DNA from: Bog-950 sp964631835
GTDB lineage: Bacteria; Bacteroidota; Bacteroidia; Chitinophagales; LD1
Length of the DNA: 64,000 nt
Direction: 5' to 3'
Assembly: GCA_964631835.1 (NCBI GenBank)
Contig: CAZWAD010000001.1
Coordinates: forward strand, 124,001 to 188,000
Below are positions 7,836 to 16,062 of the stretch, in pieces (position 1 is the stretch's first letter; each line of letters begins with the position of its first letter). Position numbers and translations under genes: made by a program. The notes below the pieces were generated by a model. The model ran no database searches, was not told the origin of the DNA, and was given only the letters and a program-made list of their open reading frames with translations.

Positions 7836-8314
7836 TGTCATTGCGATTGCGAGCAGAGCGAAGCAACCTTATCTGCGACCGAAGCAAACTTCAACTTTGT
7901 TTTTATTTCCTTTCGATACTCGATGGCGAATGCTACCAACGTAGGTTTAATAAGCACTGAATACTTTGTTTACATCTTAACAAACAAAGGGAATAATGTT
8001 CTTTATACAGGCGTTACAAGTGATTTGCAAAACCGGTGCGAAGAGCATATCCATAAAAAACATCCGAATAGTTTTACAGCAAGATACAACGTAAACAAAT
8101 TAGTTTACTATGAACGATTTGGCAGTATTGAAGATGCTATTGCAAGAGAAAAGCAAATTAAAGGCGGAAGCAGGCAAAAGAAAATTGATTTGATTGTAAA
8201 AATGAATCCGTTCTGGAATGATTTATACGAAACAAAAATTATTAACTGGAATACAGAATAACAAAGTGGAAGGTTGCTTCGTCAGCGTGCAAAGCCACGC
8301 TTCCTCGCAATGAC
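7836..8314. mobile_element. GIY-YIG cassette bounded by imperfect inverted repeats
   Basis: The left end (7836-7870) reads TGTCATTGCGA...GAAGCAACCTT. The right end (8271-8314) is its inverse: AAGGTTGCTTC...TCGCAATGACA. Outer 11-bp and inner 11-bp blocks match exactly, and the spacers between them differ. Such TGTCATTGCGA...GAAGCAA repeats are widespread dispersed palindromic elements in bacteria. Here they enclose one GIY-YIG gene and the whole lies between the 39-bp direct repeats. Whether the cassette moves as a unit is inference. Confidence 0.55.
7923..8261 (+). CDS. GIY-YIG domain endonuclease-like protein (UPF0213-like)
   Basis: From the ATG at 7923 the protein has 112 residues. It holds a single GIY-YIG domain: FVYILTNKGNNVLYTGVTSDL (GIY and YIG represented by VYI and YTG), then R and EH residues of the active site, and a conserved tail FGSIEDAIAREKQIKGGSRQKK followed by NPFWNDLYE. 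An in-frame start at 7797 would translate the repeat arm and is unlikely. Small stand-alone GIY-YIG proteins of this type are common in Bacteroidota, often within repeats, and their biological role is unsettled. No DNA-binding domain is fused. Confidence 0.8.
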   Translation: MANATNVGLISTEYFVYILTNKGNNVLYTGVTSDLQNRCEEHIHKKHPNSFTARYNVNKLVYYERFGSIEDAIAREKQIKGGSRQKKIDLIVKMNPFWNDLYETKIINWNTE

Positions 8315-8335
8315 AAATCTAATCGCACAATCGCG

Positions 8336-8374
8336 GCTATTTGCGCAGGGTTGGGGAGGTTTGTTATTTTTAGA
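8336..8374. repeat. 39-bp direct repeat, right copy
   Basis: This copy matches 7772-7810 with a single A/G change. It ends 32 bp before the start of the next membrane-protein gene, so it may supply that gene's promoter. Confidence 0.8.
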
Positions 8375-8406
8375 CTTCAAATTGGATTCAAAGAACCCAA
8401 TAATCT

Positions 8407-9204
8407 ATGAGCGAAAGGAATGAAAGTAGATTTTTCAATCTTACTGTAGTTCTCACTGTTATTCCTGCATACATCTACTTTACATGTTTTATCTATGAAC
8501 AAGGCGTTTGCAACCGCTTTGGTATTCCTTCATACTTAATAAACCCCAGTCTTACTACGATACTCATTTTTGGAACAACAATATGGGGTATAATTTTTTC
8601 AAGTTTAAAAGTGTTGGGATTGTCAACACCATTGTTCAAAGCCGTAGGAAATGAAAATATGAAACATCTCCGCGTTGTCCACGGGATTAATGCTCTAAGC
8701 TTAATTATAGCAATTCTGATGTTTTACGCTTATCCATTCAGTTGGACGCTAGTGCTGGTTTTATTGGTTGTAATTGCAATGCTAAATTTTATTACTTGGG
8801 GTCTCCCACTTCTGCTAAGAATTACTGAAAAGAAACCAACTAAAGACAAATTGTTAGAAATGCAAGGGGAGAAAGACAACTTCGATTTATTGATATACTT
8901 AACGGAAGGTTTAACGAAACAAGAAAGGCTTTTTTTATTGATACTAATTTTTATTCCGATCATCAGTTATTTCTTTGGAGATGGACAAGCTCTAAAACAG
9001 AAAGAATTTCAATTGCTAGCCTTAAACAAAAATATTGTGGTTCTAAAAAAGTATGATGACCTATTGGTCTGTTCAAGCTTTGATAGAAAGACGAAGTTGT
9101 TAGGTGATAGCTTAGTTTTAATAAAGTTGAGCGATAAAGAACCCTTATTTCTGAATTCAGAAGAAGTTGGCCCCCTGAAACGTGCATTGCCAAACAAGAA
9201 TTGA
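8407..9204 (+). CDS. Hypothetical membrane protein
   Basis: I do not recognise this 265-residue protein. It has about five hydrophobic segments: near residues 12-30, 45-67, 93-112, 114-136 and 173-192. A charged loop lies around 140-170. The C-terminal domain of about 70 residues is soluble and beta-rich, with Cys in LLVCSSFDRKTK. There is no signal peptide cleavage site and no known catalytic motif. The base composition is AT-richer than the flanking housekeeping genes, consistent with accessory DNA. It follows the right direct repeat and converges on cysN. Confidence 0.55.
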   Translation: MSERNESRFFNLTVVLTVIPAYIYFTCFIYEQGVCNRFGIPSYLINPSLTTILIFGTTIWGIIFSSLKVLGLSTPLFKAVGNENMKHLRVVHGINALSLIIAILMFYAYPFSWTLVLVLLVVIAMLNFITWGLPLLLRITEKKPTKDKLLEMQGEKDNFDLLIYLTEGLTKQERLFLLILIFIPIISYFFGDGQALKQKEFQLLALNKNIVVLKKYDDLLVCSSFDRKTKLLGDSLVLIKLSDKEPLFLNSEEVGPLKRALPNKN

Positions 9205-9220
9205 AAATACCGTAACCTTC

Positions 9221-10513
9221 CTAATCAATAATCATACACGCGCCCACCGTCACATTATTGGCTTCGTCAATGAGGATGAAGCTGCCGGTGTCGCGGTTTT
9301 TGGTGTAGGCATCGAAGCACAGCGGTGCAGTGGTGCGCAGGGTAAGGCGCCCCACATCGTTCATGCCAATGCCGGGGTTTTCGGTAATGCGGTGCAGGGT
9401 GTTTATGTCGAGCTTGTATTTAATTTCTTTAACCACCGCGCGCACATCTTTGGTGGTGTGCTTCAGGGCATATTTTCCGTTTAGCTGCAGGGGCTTGTCG
9501 CTCATCCAGCAAACCATTGCCTCAATATCCTGGCTCTGCTTGGGTATGTTGCCTTCGCGCACTATCATATCTCCCCGCGAAATATCAATGTCGTCTTCCA
9601 GCTGCACCGTAACTGAGAGCGGGGCAAAGGCTTCTTCGAGTTCTTTGCCGTCCAGCTCAATTGATTTCACCACCGAGGTAAACCCCGACTGCATCACCGC
9701 CACCTTATCGCCTTTGCGAATTACTCCGCTGGCGATTCTCCCTGCATAGCCGCGGTAGTCGTGAAACTCATCGTTGTACGGACGAATAACATACTGCACC
9801 GGAAAGCGCATGTCAATGTGGTTGATGTCGCTGGCAATGTGGATGTTTTCGAGCAGGTACATGAGCGTAACACCTTCGTACCATTTTGTTTTGTCGGACC
9901 GGTGCACCACGTTGTCGCCATTCAGTGCCGAGATAGGAATGAAGTGGATGTCTTTTGTTTTGAGGCGGGTGGCAAACTCGCGGTATTCATTCACAATCTT
10001 GTTGTAAATCTTTTCATCATAATCCACCAAATCCATTTTGTTGATGCAAAGCGCAATGTGCGGAATACCCAGCAGCGATGCGATAATGCTGTGGCGCTTG
10101 GTCTGCTCTACAATTCCCTGCCGCGCATCCACAAGAATGATGGCAAGGTTGGCGGTGCTTGCACCGGTAACCATATTGCGCGTGTATTGAATGTGCCCGG
10201 GAGTATCGGCAATAATGAATTTGCGCTTGGGAGTAGAGAAATAGCGATACGCTACATCAATGGTAATTCCCTGTTCGCGCTCGGCACGCAAGCCATCGGT
10301 AAGCAATGCAAGATTGACAATCGTTTCGCCCCTGCGTTCCGATGTTGCCTTAATGTTTTCGTATTGGTCTTCGAAAATAGATTTGCTGTCGTAAAGCAGT
10401 CTTCCTATCAAGGTGGATTTGCCGTCATCAACGCTACCGGCTGTGGTGAAACGCAACAATTCCATGTTTAAATAACTCTTCGAATCAAATTTTTCTTCTA
10501 CTCCGTTGGTCAT
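9221..10513 (-). CDS. cysN: Sulfate adenylyltransferase subunit 1 (CysN GTPase)
   Basis: The 430-residue GTPase subunit of ATP sulfurylase activates sulfate to APS together with CysD. The EF-Tu-like G domain shows the P-loop GSVDDGKST (residues 26-34), DTPGH (G3) and NKMD (G4). Two beta-barrel domains follow (for example PVQYVIRPYNDEFHDYRGYAGRI), ending GACMIID. It is the third gene of a minus-strand cysC-cysD-cysN cluster, separated from cysD by a 56-bp gap that holds a CCCCTTTAGGGG palindromic repeat. The CysC domain is encoded separately rather than fused as in NodQ. Confidence 0.95.
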   Translation of the reverse strand: MTNGVEEKFDSKSYLNMELLRFTTAGSVDDGKSTLIGRLLYDSKSIFEDQYENIKATSERRGETIVNLALLTDGLRAEREQGITIDVAYRYFSTPKRKFIIADTPGHIQYTRNMVTGASTANLAIILVDARQGIVEQTKRHSIIASLLGIPHIALCINKMDLVDYDEKIYNKIVNEYREFATRLKTKDIHFIPISALNGDNVVHRSDKTKWYEGVTLMYLLENIHIASDINHIDMRFPVQYVIRPYNDEFHDYRGYAGRIASGVIRKGDKVAVMQSGFTSVVKSIELDGKELEEAFAPLSVTVQLEDDIDISRGDMIVREGNIPKQSQDIEAMVCWMSDKPLQLNGKYALKHTTKDVRAVVKEIKYKLDINTLHRITENPGIGMNDVGRLTLRTTAPLCFDAYTKNRDTGSFILIDEANNVTVGACMIID

Positions 10514-10537
10514 AGTCTTTCGCTCAATTGTATTTGC

Positions 10538-10573
10538 CTGTAAAGTCCCCTTTAGGGGATTTAGGGGTTTTAA
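10538..10573. repeat. Dispersed palindromic repeat between cysN and cysD
   Basis: This segment contains CCCCTTTAGGGG (10547-10558) followed by ATTTAGGGGTTTT. Related CCCCTAAAGGGG/CCCTTTAGGGAG palindromes occur in the insertion at the trpF-trpB junction. Such G/C-tipped palindromes recur between genes in many Bacteroidota genomes. Confidence 0.6.
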
Positions 10574-11472
10574 AAATATCCTTCTTTCTTTCTGTCCTCC
10601 ATACTTGTTTCACTTCGCTTATCGTCAGCACGTCCACCACGCTCTGTTGTTCTTGATGAGGCAACCTCCTGAATAATATCATCGAGCGATGCCGCAGTAG
10701 AAACCGTAGCACCTGTTGAAGTAATATCACCAATCGTTCGAAAACGCACTACTTTTTCTTCGGCCTGCTCCGTTGGCTTCATGGGAATGTAAGGCGACTC
10801 TGCCAACAAAACTCCATCGCGATTAAACACTCTTCGCTTATGCGAAAAATAAAGTGTAGGCATTTCAATTCCTTCCATGGCGAGGTATTGCCAAACATCC
10901 AACTCCGTCCAATTCGAAATAGGAAACACCCGGAAGTTTTCACCTACATGCATTTTACCATTGAATAAATTCCAAAGCTCCGGCCTTTGATTCTTCGGGT
11001 CCCACTGACCGAATTCATCGCGGTGCGAAAAGAAACGTTCTTTGGCGCGCGCTTTTTCTTCATCCCTTCTTGCGCCACCGATACATGCATCAAATTTGTG
11101 TTTCTCAATGGTGTCGAGCAATGTTGTTGTCTGCAAGCGAATACGAGATGCGCTGTAACCTTTTTCTTCGGCTACTCTTCCTTTGTCAATAGACTCCTGC
11201 ACCAAACCGACAATCAGTTTTGCGTTGAGTTTCTTTACCAAGCTATCGCGGTAATCTAGTGTCTCCTGGAAGTTGTGACCTGTATCAATATGCACCAGCG
11301 GAAAAGGGATAGGAGAAGGATAGAATGCTTTCTTAGCAAGATAAGTTACAAGAATAGAATCCTTACCGCCACTAAACAGAATGGCGGGATTCTGAAACTG
11401 AGCCGCCACTTCGCGCAATACAAAAATGCTTTCGGCTTCAAGAGTCTTTAAATGATTAAGCGTATACGACAT
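10570..11472 (-). CDS. cysD: Sulfate adenylyltransferase subunit 2 (CysD)
   Basis: This is the catalytic ATP sulfurylase subunit, 300 residues as usual. The PP-loop SGGKDS lies at residues 34-39. Conserved segments include HIDTGHNFQETLDYRD, GGARRDEEKARAKERFFS, FPISNWTELDVWQYL, and the terminal RTTERGGRADD and MEDRKKEGYF. It makes APS from sulfate and ATP with CysN driving the reaction by GTP hydrolysis. It lies 8 bp downstream of cysC, in a co-transcribed sulfate activation cluster. Confidence 0.97.
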   Translation of the reverse strand: MSYTLNHLKTLEAESIFVLREVAAQFQNPAILFSGGKDSILVTYLAKKAFYPSPIPFPLVHIDTGHNFQETLDYRDSLVKKLNAKLIVGLVQESIDKGRVAEEKGYSASRIRLQTTTLLDTIEKHKFDACIGGARRDEEKARAKERFFSHRDEFGQWDPKNQRPELWNLFNGKMHVGENFRVFPISNWTELDVWQYLAMEGIEMPTLYFSHKRRVFNRDGVLLAESPYIPMKPTEQAEEKVVRFRTIGDITSTGATVSTAASLDDIIQEVASSRTTERGGRADDKRSETSMEDRKKEGYF

Positions 11473-11477
11473 GAAAA

Positions 11478-11505
11478 GATTTAGGATTTAGGATTTGGGA
11501 TATGA
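11478..11505. repeat. Heptanucleotide tandem repeat (GATTTAG) spanning the cysC stop
   Basis: GATTTAG, GATTTAG, GATTTGG and GATATGA run in 7-bp register from 11478. On the coding strand they supply the last codons of cysC and its TAA stop. Confidence 0.7.
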
Positions 11506-12092
11506 GGAAGTACAAAGTCAAATGCTTCTTTGACGCTTTCCTCTACACTTTTATTTTTTGTTTGAATTTCTAAGTCAGCATTCTTCGGTTCTTCAAAAGG
11601 GGCATTGACGCCCGTGAAGTCTTGAATCTCACCTTTGCGCGCTTTGGCATAAAGCCCTTTTACATCGCGCTTCTCACATTCTTCAATCGGGGTATTTACA
11701 AATACCTCTATAAAATCGCCTTTGCCGATAATGTTTCGCGCAAGGCTTCTTATTTCTTCTGTGGGCGAAACAAAACTGCAAATGGTAATTACCCCATTTG
11801 AAGCAAACAACTTTGCCACTTCTGCAATCCTGCGGATATTCTCTTTGCGGTCTTCATCACTAAATCCGAGATTGCTATTGATACCGGTTCGAACATTATC
11901 GCCATCCAAAACTACCGTAAAGAAACCTTTTGCATGGAGCCTCTCTTCTAATCCTTTTGCAATGGTGCTTTTACCCGAGCCGCTCAATCCCGTAAACCAC
12001 AGCACTTTTCCGCGTTGCCGTAAAAGTTCTTCCTTGCTTTCGCGAGGCAACAGGTGGTTAAACGGGTGTATATTTTCGGGTTTTTGATTCAT
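11481..12092 (-). CDS. cysC: Adenylylsulfate kinase (CysC)
   Basis: The 203-residue APS kinase phosphorylates APS to PAPS. The Walker A GLSGSGKST is at residues 35-43. Further family signatures are DGDNVRTGINSNLGFSDEDRKENIRR, the ICSFVSPTEEIRS segment and FIEVFVNTPIEECEKRDVKGLYAKARKGEI. It is the first gene of cysC-cysD-cysN and is divergent from cysM across a 180-bp control region. The last codons and stop are made by a 7-bp tandem repeat, which suggests the C-terminus has been reshaped by slippage. Confidence 0.96.
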   Translation of the reverse strand: MNQKPENIHPFNHLLPRESKEELLRQRGKVLWFTGLSGSGKSTIAKGLEERLHAKGFFTVVLDGDNVRTGINSNLGFSDEDRKENIRRIAEVAKLFASNGVITICSFVSPTEEIRSLARNIIGKGDFIEVFVNTPIEECEKRDVKGLYAKARKGEIQDFTGVNAPFEEPKNADLEIQTKNKSVEESVKEAFDFVLPHIPNPKS

Positions 12093-12107
12093 AAAATGAG
12101 GGGCGAA

Positions 12108-12158
12108 TGTAAAATATTATGCTAAATCTATTTAGTCAATAGACTTAAATATAATTTT
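12108..12158 (-). promoter_or_regulatory. Candidate promoter of cysCDN with internal palindrome
   Basis: On the minus strand, TTGACTAAATAGATTTAGC is followed by TATTTTAC about 20 nt after the TTG. This fits the Bacteroidota pattern TTG-N19-21-TAnnTTTG. The palindromic arms CTAAAT/ATTTAG (12122-12135) sit between the two elements, where a repressor or activator could bind. This is inferred by eye only. Confidence 0.35.
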
Positions 12159-12272
12159 GAGAAAAGAATAACACAAATTACTATGAAAAATAGCTTGCTA
12201 AAGTCAATTCGTGAAACTAGCGTCTTTCTCAATCTCAATTAATTTGCAGAGTCTTTTTAATATTGAGTTCTA

Positions 12273-13154
12273 ATGGCGACAATTCTTGATTTAGTTGGTA
12301 ATACCCCTTTAGTTGAGTTAAAAAACCTGAATAAACACTCAGGAGTGAAAGTTTATGCCAAAATGGAAGGTGACAACCCGGGCGGCAGCGTGAAAGACCG
12401 TGCAGCGTATGGTATGATTAAGGGTGCCCTCGACCGTGGAGAAATAAAACCCGGCATGAAACTGATTGAAGCCACCAGCGGAAACACCGGGATTGCGTTG
12501 GCAATGATTGCGCGTTTGTTCGGAATTGAAATTGAGTTGGTGATGCCTGAAAGTTCTACCCGCGAGCGGGTGCTTACCATGGAGGCGTTCGGTGCTAAAG
12601 TGATTCTCACTTCCGATGAAGGTTCTATGGAAGAGGCAATAGACTATGCTCATGCACAAGTGGCGAAGGGAGGTTACCTCATGCTGAATCAGTTTGCCAA
12701 TCCCGACAATCCGAAAATGCATTACAATACAACTGGTCCTGAAATTTGGAAAGATACAGATGGTAAGGTGACTCACTTTGTTTCCTCCATGGGAACTACG
12801 GGAACGATTATGGGCACTTCCATGTTTCTGAAAGAGAAAAATCCGGATATACAGATTGTTGGAGCGCAGCCAACAGATGGCTCACGAATTCCCGGAATAC
12901 GCAGATGGCCGAAAGAATATCTCCCGAAGATTTTCCAACCGGAAAGAGTAGACAGAGTAGTTGATGTATCAGAAGAGGAAGCTGTCGCAATGACACGAAG
13001 ACTTGCAAAAGAAGAAGGAGTCTTTTGCGGTATGAGCAGCGGTGGGGCGGTTCACATTGCTTTAAAGATTGCTGCAGAAATAAAAAACGGAGTAATCGTT
13101 GCCATCATTTGTGATCGGGGTGACAGGTACTTGTCAAGCGATTTGTTTGGGTGA
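12273..13154 (+). CDS. cysM: O-acetylserine sulfhydrylase, CysM type
   Basis: The 293-residue PLP enzyme makes cysteine from O-acetylserine and sulfide (or thiosulfate for CysM). The PLP lysine is K41 in NPGGSVKDRAA, the substrate loop is ATSGNTG (about 67-73), and MGTTGT binds phosphate. The STRERVLTMEAFGAKVILT segment and compact length favour the CysM branch over CysK. It is divergent from the cysCDN cluster and probably co-regulated with it. A second paralogue (cysK) lies at 38148-39065. Confidence 0.92.
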   Translation: MATILDLVGNTPLVELKNLNKHSGVKVYAKMEGDNPGGSVKDRAAYGMIKGALDRGEIKPGMKLIEATSGNTGIALAMIARLFGIEIELVMPESSTRERVLTMEAFGAKVILTSDEGSMEEAIDYAHAQVAKGGYLMLNQFANPDNPKMHYNTTGPEIWKDTDGKVTHFVSSMGTTGTIMGTSMFLKEKNPDIQIVGAQPTDGSRIPGIRRWPKEYLPKIFQPERVDRVVDVSEEEAVAMTRRLAKEEGVFCGMSSGGAVHIALKIAAEIKNGVIVAIICDRGDRYLSSDLFG

Positions 13155-13204
13155 AAGCCTGAGTTAAAAAGAACTTCTATCTTCGGACAACTAAACTTTA
13201 CTGT

Positions 13205-14479
13205 ATGAAGAAACTTCTACTTTCCATTGCAGTTCTTCTTTCACTTTTCACTCAGAAATTGTTTTCCCAATCGCCACCCACACAACCCACATCTGGGCCT
13301 GGAGGCAGTAATTACCTTCACGGAGGTGTAACCCAATTCAAATATGCCGACAATGGAAATGGAGAAGATTTTTGGTTGTATGAACCCAACAATCCAACTC
13401 CCGATTCTGCCAATGTGGTCGTATTCATTCATGGGCTGGGAATGGTGAACACAAAATATTATGGCGCTTTCATCAAGCATTTAGTGCGTAAAGGAAATAT
13501 TGTGATTGCACCGCGTTACCAACGAGACCTTGACTTTTTTGCCGGAATCAACGAATACAACGATAGTTGCGCAAAGGGAATTAAAAAGGCGCTTGATACC
13601 ATTCAACAGCCCGGACATGTGAAGGGGCGGATTCAGAATTATTTTATCCTCGGCCATTCAGTTGGAGGTGTGCTTACTGCAAATATGACCATGCTGTATG
13701 CGCAATATGGTTTGCCTAAGCCATTGGCTGCATTTTCCATGCAGCCCGGGGCTGCTAACTATCTGATGAGCAGTTATTCTTCATTTCCGGCAGATGTGAA
13801 GTATTTAATTTTGGTTAGTGAGGATGATGCCGTTGTTGGTACTGCTCCCGGCAATACGATATTCAATCAAACAATTTTAGTTCCCACATCTCACAAAAAT
13901 CTAGTTCATTCTTATGCCGATAGTCATGGCTCGCCTGCAATTACCGCATCACATGGAGATCCCGGTGCCTTAGACAACGCTTTTGATAACGGTGAATCAA
14001 ATCTTTTTATCACCATAGCGGGAGGCGCTCCCGTGGATGCTTACGACTGGTATTGTACCTGGAAATTGCAGGATGCTTTGATGGATTGCGCCCTTTATAA
14101 TCAAAATTGTGAATACGCTTTTGGAGATACTCCTGAACAACATGGCATGGGGAACTGGAGCGATGGAACACCTGTCAGAATTTTAGAAATAACACCGGCC
14201 GCAACAACGTCAGTGAACGATGTGAAAAAAGAAGCCGAGGTTTCTGTTTATCCGAACCCAGCGACAGAAAGTTTACACTTTACGGTTTCGGGTTTACAAT
14301 TGAATACAAAATTGCAGTTGCAGGTGTTTGATGAGTTAGGAAGAATAGTCACAGAACAAACTTTAGACATCGAAAACTATAAACTGAAAATTGAAAACTT
14401 TGAACCAGGAATTTACTTCTACCAATTGAAGAACTCTTCGAACGAAATCCTGAAAACAGGAAAGGTAGTAGTAGAATAG
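13205..14479 (+). CDS. Secreted alpha/beta hydrolase with T9SS sorting domain
   Basis: This 424-residue protein has a signal peptide (MKKLLLSIAVLLSLFTQKLFSQ). Its alpha/beta-hydrolase domain has VVVFIHGLGMV as the oxyanion region and the nucleophile elbow GHSVGG, with a probable His near DSHGSP or further on. The last 80 residues or so form a T9SS type A sorting domain (VSVYPNPATESLHF...GKVVVE). It should therefore be exported across the outer membrane and anchored or released. The substrate is unknown; lipase or esterase activity is likely. It converges with the M20 peptidase gene, whose stop is adjacent. Confidence 0.8.
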   Translation: MKKLLLSIAVLLSLFTQKLFSQSPPTQPTSGPGGSNYLHGGVTQFKYADNGNGEDFWLYEPNNPTPDSANVVVFIHGLGMVNTKYYGAFIKHLVRKGNIVIAPRYQRDLDFFAGINEYNDSCAKGIKKALDTIQQPGHVKGRIQNYFILGHSVGGVLTANMTMLYAQYGLPKPLAAFSMQPGAANYLMSSYSSFPADVKYLILVSEDDAVVGTAPGNTIFNQTILVPTSHKNLVHSYADSHGSPAITASHGDPGALDNAFDNGESNLFITIAGGAPVDAYDWYCTWKLQDALMDCALYNQNCEYAFGDTPEQHGMGNWSDGTPVRILEITPAATTSVNDVKKEAEVSVYPNPATESLHFTVSGLQLNTKLQLQVFDELGRIVTEQTLDIENYKLKIENFEPGIYFYQLKNSSNEILKTGKVVVE

Positions 14480-15646
14480 TTACGAATTAATCGCAATCCA
14501 ACTCATTAGCCCGATACTTTCTTTCAAAGCATCTTCGTCAATATTAAAAGTTGAAGTGTGAACGCCTGAAGTGATTCCTTTCTTTTTATTGCCAACTCCC
14601 AAGCGATAGAAACAAGCCGGAACATGATGAGTGTAGTACGCAAAATCCTCGCTGCCCATTCGCGTTGGCATGTCAACCACATTCTTTGTACCTATGAAAT
14701 CCTGTGCAAGAGATTTTGTTTGCGCTGTAACTTTTTCATCATTGATGAGAACCGGATACCCTTGGAGAATATTTACATCGCAATGCGTTAGATATTTTTC
14801 CGAAACCGAATTGCAAATGGCTTCGATTTGTTTGTGAAGTTGAAACCGAAGATTTTCATCAAAGCAACGTAACGTTCCGGCAATCTCTACAACATCCGGA
14901 ACAACATTTGTAGCTCCTTTACCTTCAATTTTTCCGAACGAAAGAACGACCGGGATTTGAGGATTGGTAAGTTGTCTTAATTCCAAAAGAATTTCTGCGG
15001 CAATCAGAAGTGGGTTTTTCAGCTCTTCAATTTTAGCTGCGTGTCCGCCCGTTCCTACAACGGTCAAATAAATTTCATCGCTGCTTGCCATAAACTTGCC
15101 GGAACAGAAACCGAAAGTTCCGGCCTCTAATTCGGGAGAAACATGCAAGCCAAAAATTTTATCGGGTTTCGGATTTTCCAGAGTTCCCTCTTTAATCATT
15201 GCCTCTGCCCCACTCGGAATTTTTTCTTCGCTCGGCTGGAAGATGAACTTAACAGTTCCTTCAAAATCATTTTTAAGTTCGGAAAGAATCATAGCCGTTC
15301 CAAGCAAATTGCTCGTATGCACATCGTGACCGCACGCGTGCATTACCCCTTCGTTCTTTGAACAATAGTCAATCTTATTTTCCTCTTTAATCGGAAGTGC
15401 ATCCATATCGGCACGAAGTGCAACGCATCTTTTTTCAGGATTTTTCCCCCTTAAAACTCCAACCACTCCGTTTTTTGCGACAGCTGTCCGAGTCTCGATT
15501 CCCAACTTCCGCAACTCTGTTGCTACCAATTTTGATGTCTCGGTTTCCTGCCAGCTTAATTCCGGATTGGCGTGAATTTGCCTGCGCAGTTCGACTACCC
15601 GCGGAAAATATTTTTCAGAAAGTTGTTTGACTGTATTTTTCATCAA
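14480..15646 (-). CDS. M20 family amidohydrolase/peptidase
   Basis: The 388-residue metalloenzyme resembles hippurate hydrolase/N-acyl-amino acid amidohydrolase (M20D). Metal ligands are visible in HACGHDVHTSNLLG, QPSEEKIPSGAEAMI and MGSEDFAYY, and the dimerisation lid domain lies in the middle (GTGGHAAKIEELKNPL). It would remove acyl groups from amino acids or peptides in the cytoplasm. It lies 5 bp downstream of the SPOR gene in a deoC-SPOR-M20 minus-strand run. The two N-terminal Met codons are equivalent candidate starts. Confidence 0.88.
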   Translation of the reverse strand: MMKNTVKQLSEKYFPRVVELRRQIHANPELSWQETETSKLVATELRKLGIETRTAVAKNGVVGVLRGKNPEKRCVALRADMDALPIKEENKIDYCSKNEGVMHACGHDVHTSNLLGTAMILSELKNDFEGTVKFIFQPSEEKIPSGAEAMIKEGTLENPKPDKIFGLHVSPELEAGTFGFCSGKFMASSDEIYLTVVGTGGHAAKIEELKNPLLIAAEILLELRQLTNPQIPVVLSFGKIEGKGATNVVPDVVEIAGTLRCFDENLRFQLHKQIEAICNSVSEKYLTHCDVNILQGYPVLINDEKVTAQTKSLAQDFIGTKNVVDMPTRMGSEDFAYYTHHVPACFYRLGVGNKKKGITSGVHTSTFNIDEDALKESIGLMSWIAINS

Positions 15647-15651
15647 GATTG

Positions 15652-16062
15652 TTATTTAATCTTGATTTTGTCCTTTACAATAAATGCACCAGGATAGAGA
15701 ACAATGACCTGTTGTAAATAATAAGTGGCTTCAAGCCGCGAATGAAAATCGCCTAAGCGGAGCTTGTAATACGGCTGCTCATATTCTACGTAAGAGGCGA
15801 GGTCTGGAAAGTCTTTATACATCGCCCCTTTGCTTTTATAAACTTCATCGCGTACATCGGTGTACATTATCTGAATGCGATACCCGTTTGCAAATTCTTT
15901 TTTCCGGTTGTAGTCGTTGTACTTGGAAAGCAGTTCATCAACTTTGACTTCCTGTTTTACAGAATAATTATTGTGGATAGAAACTACAGTACTATCTTGT
16001 GCAAAACAGGAGACAGAAAACAGAAAACAGAAAACAGAAAGATACAATTTGAATTTTTTCAT
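15652..16062 (-). CDS. Secreted SPOR-like domain protein
   Basis: The 136-residue protein has a signal peptide ending near CFAQDS. A C-terminal SPOR-like domain of about 75 residues follows (NGYRIQIMYTDVRDEVYKSK... YYKLRLGDFHSRLEATYYLQQV). SPOR domains bind denuded glycan strands at division septa. The start overlaps the deoC stop by 4 nt (ATGA). A 7-bp tandem repeat lies inside the signal-peptide codons, so a repeat-unit change would abolish the reading frame. Confidence 0.75.
   Translation of the reverse strand: MKKFKLYLSVFCFLFSVSCFAQDSTVVSIHNNYSVKQEVKVDELLSKYNDYNRKKEFANGYRIQIMYTDVRDEVYKSKGAMYKDFPDLASYVEYEQPYYKLRLGDFHSRLEATYYLQQVIVLYPGAFIVKDKIKIK
16014..16041. repeat. Heptanucleotide tandem repeat (CAGAAAA, 4 copies) in a signal-peptide coding region
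   Basis: CAGAAAA is repeated at 16014, 16021 and 16028, followed by CAGAAAG at 16035. On the coding strand this encodes the hydrophobic core (FCFLFSVSC) of the SPOR protein signal peptide. Seven is not a multiple of three, so gain or loss of one unit shifts the frame. Confidence 0.85.

Noticed and set aside
7797..7922. Longer GIY-YIG protein starting at 7797
   Set aside because: The extra N-terminus is a translation of the repeat arm and direct repeat, while the GIY-YIG domain begins after 7923.
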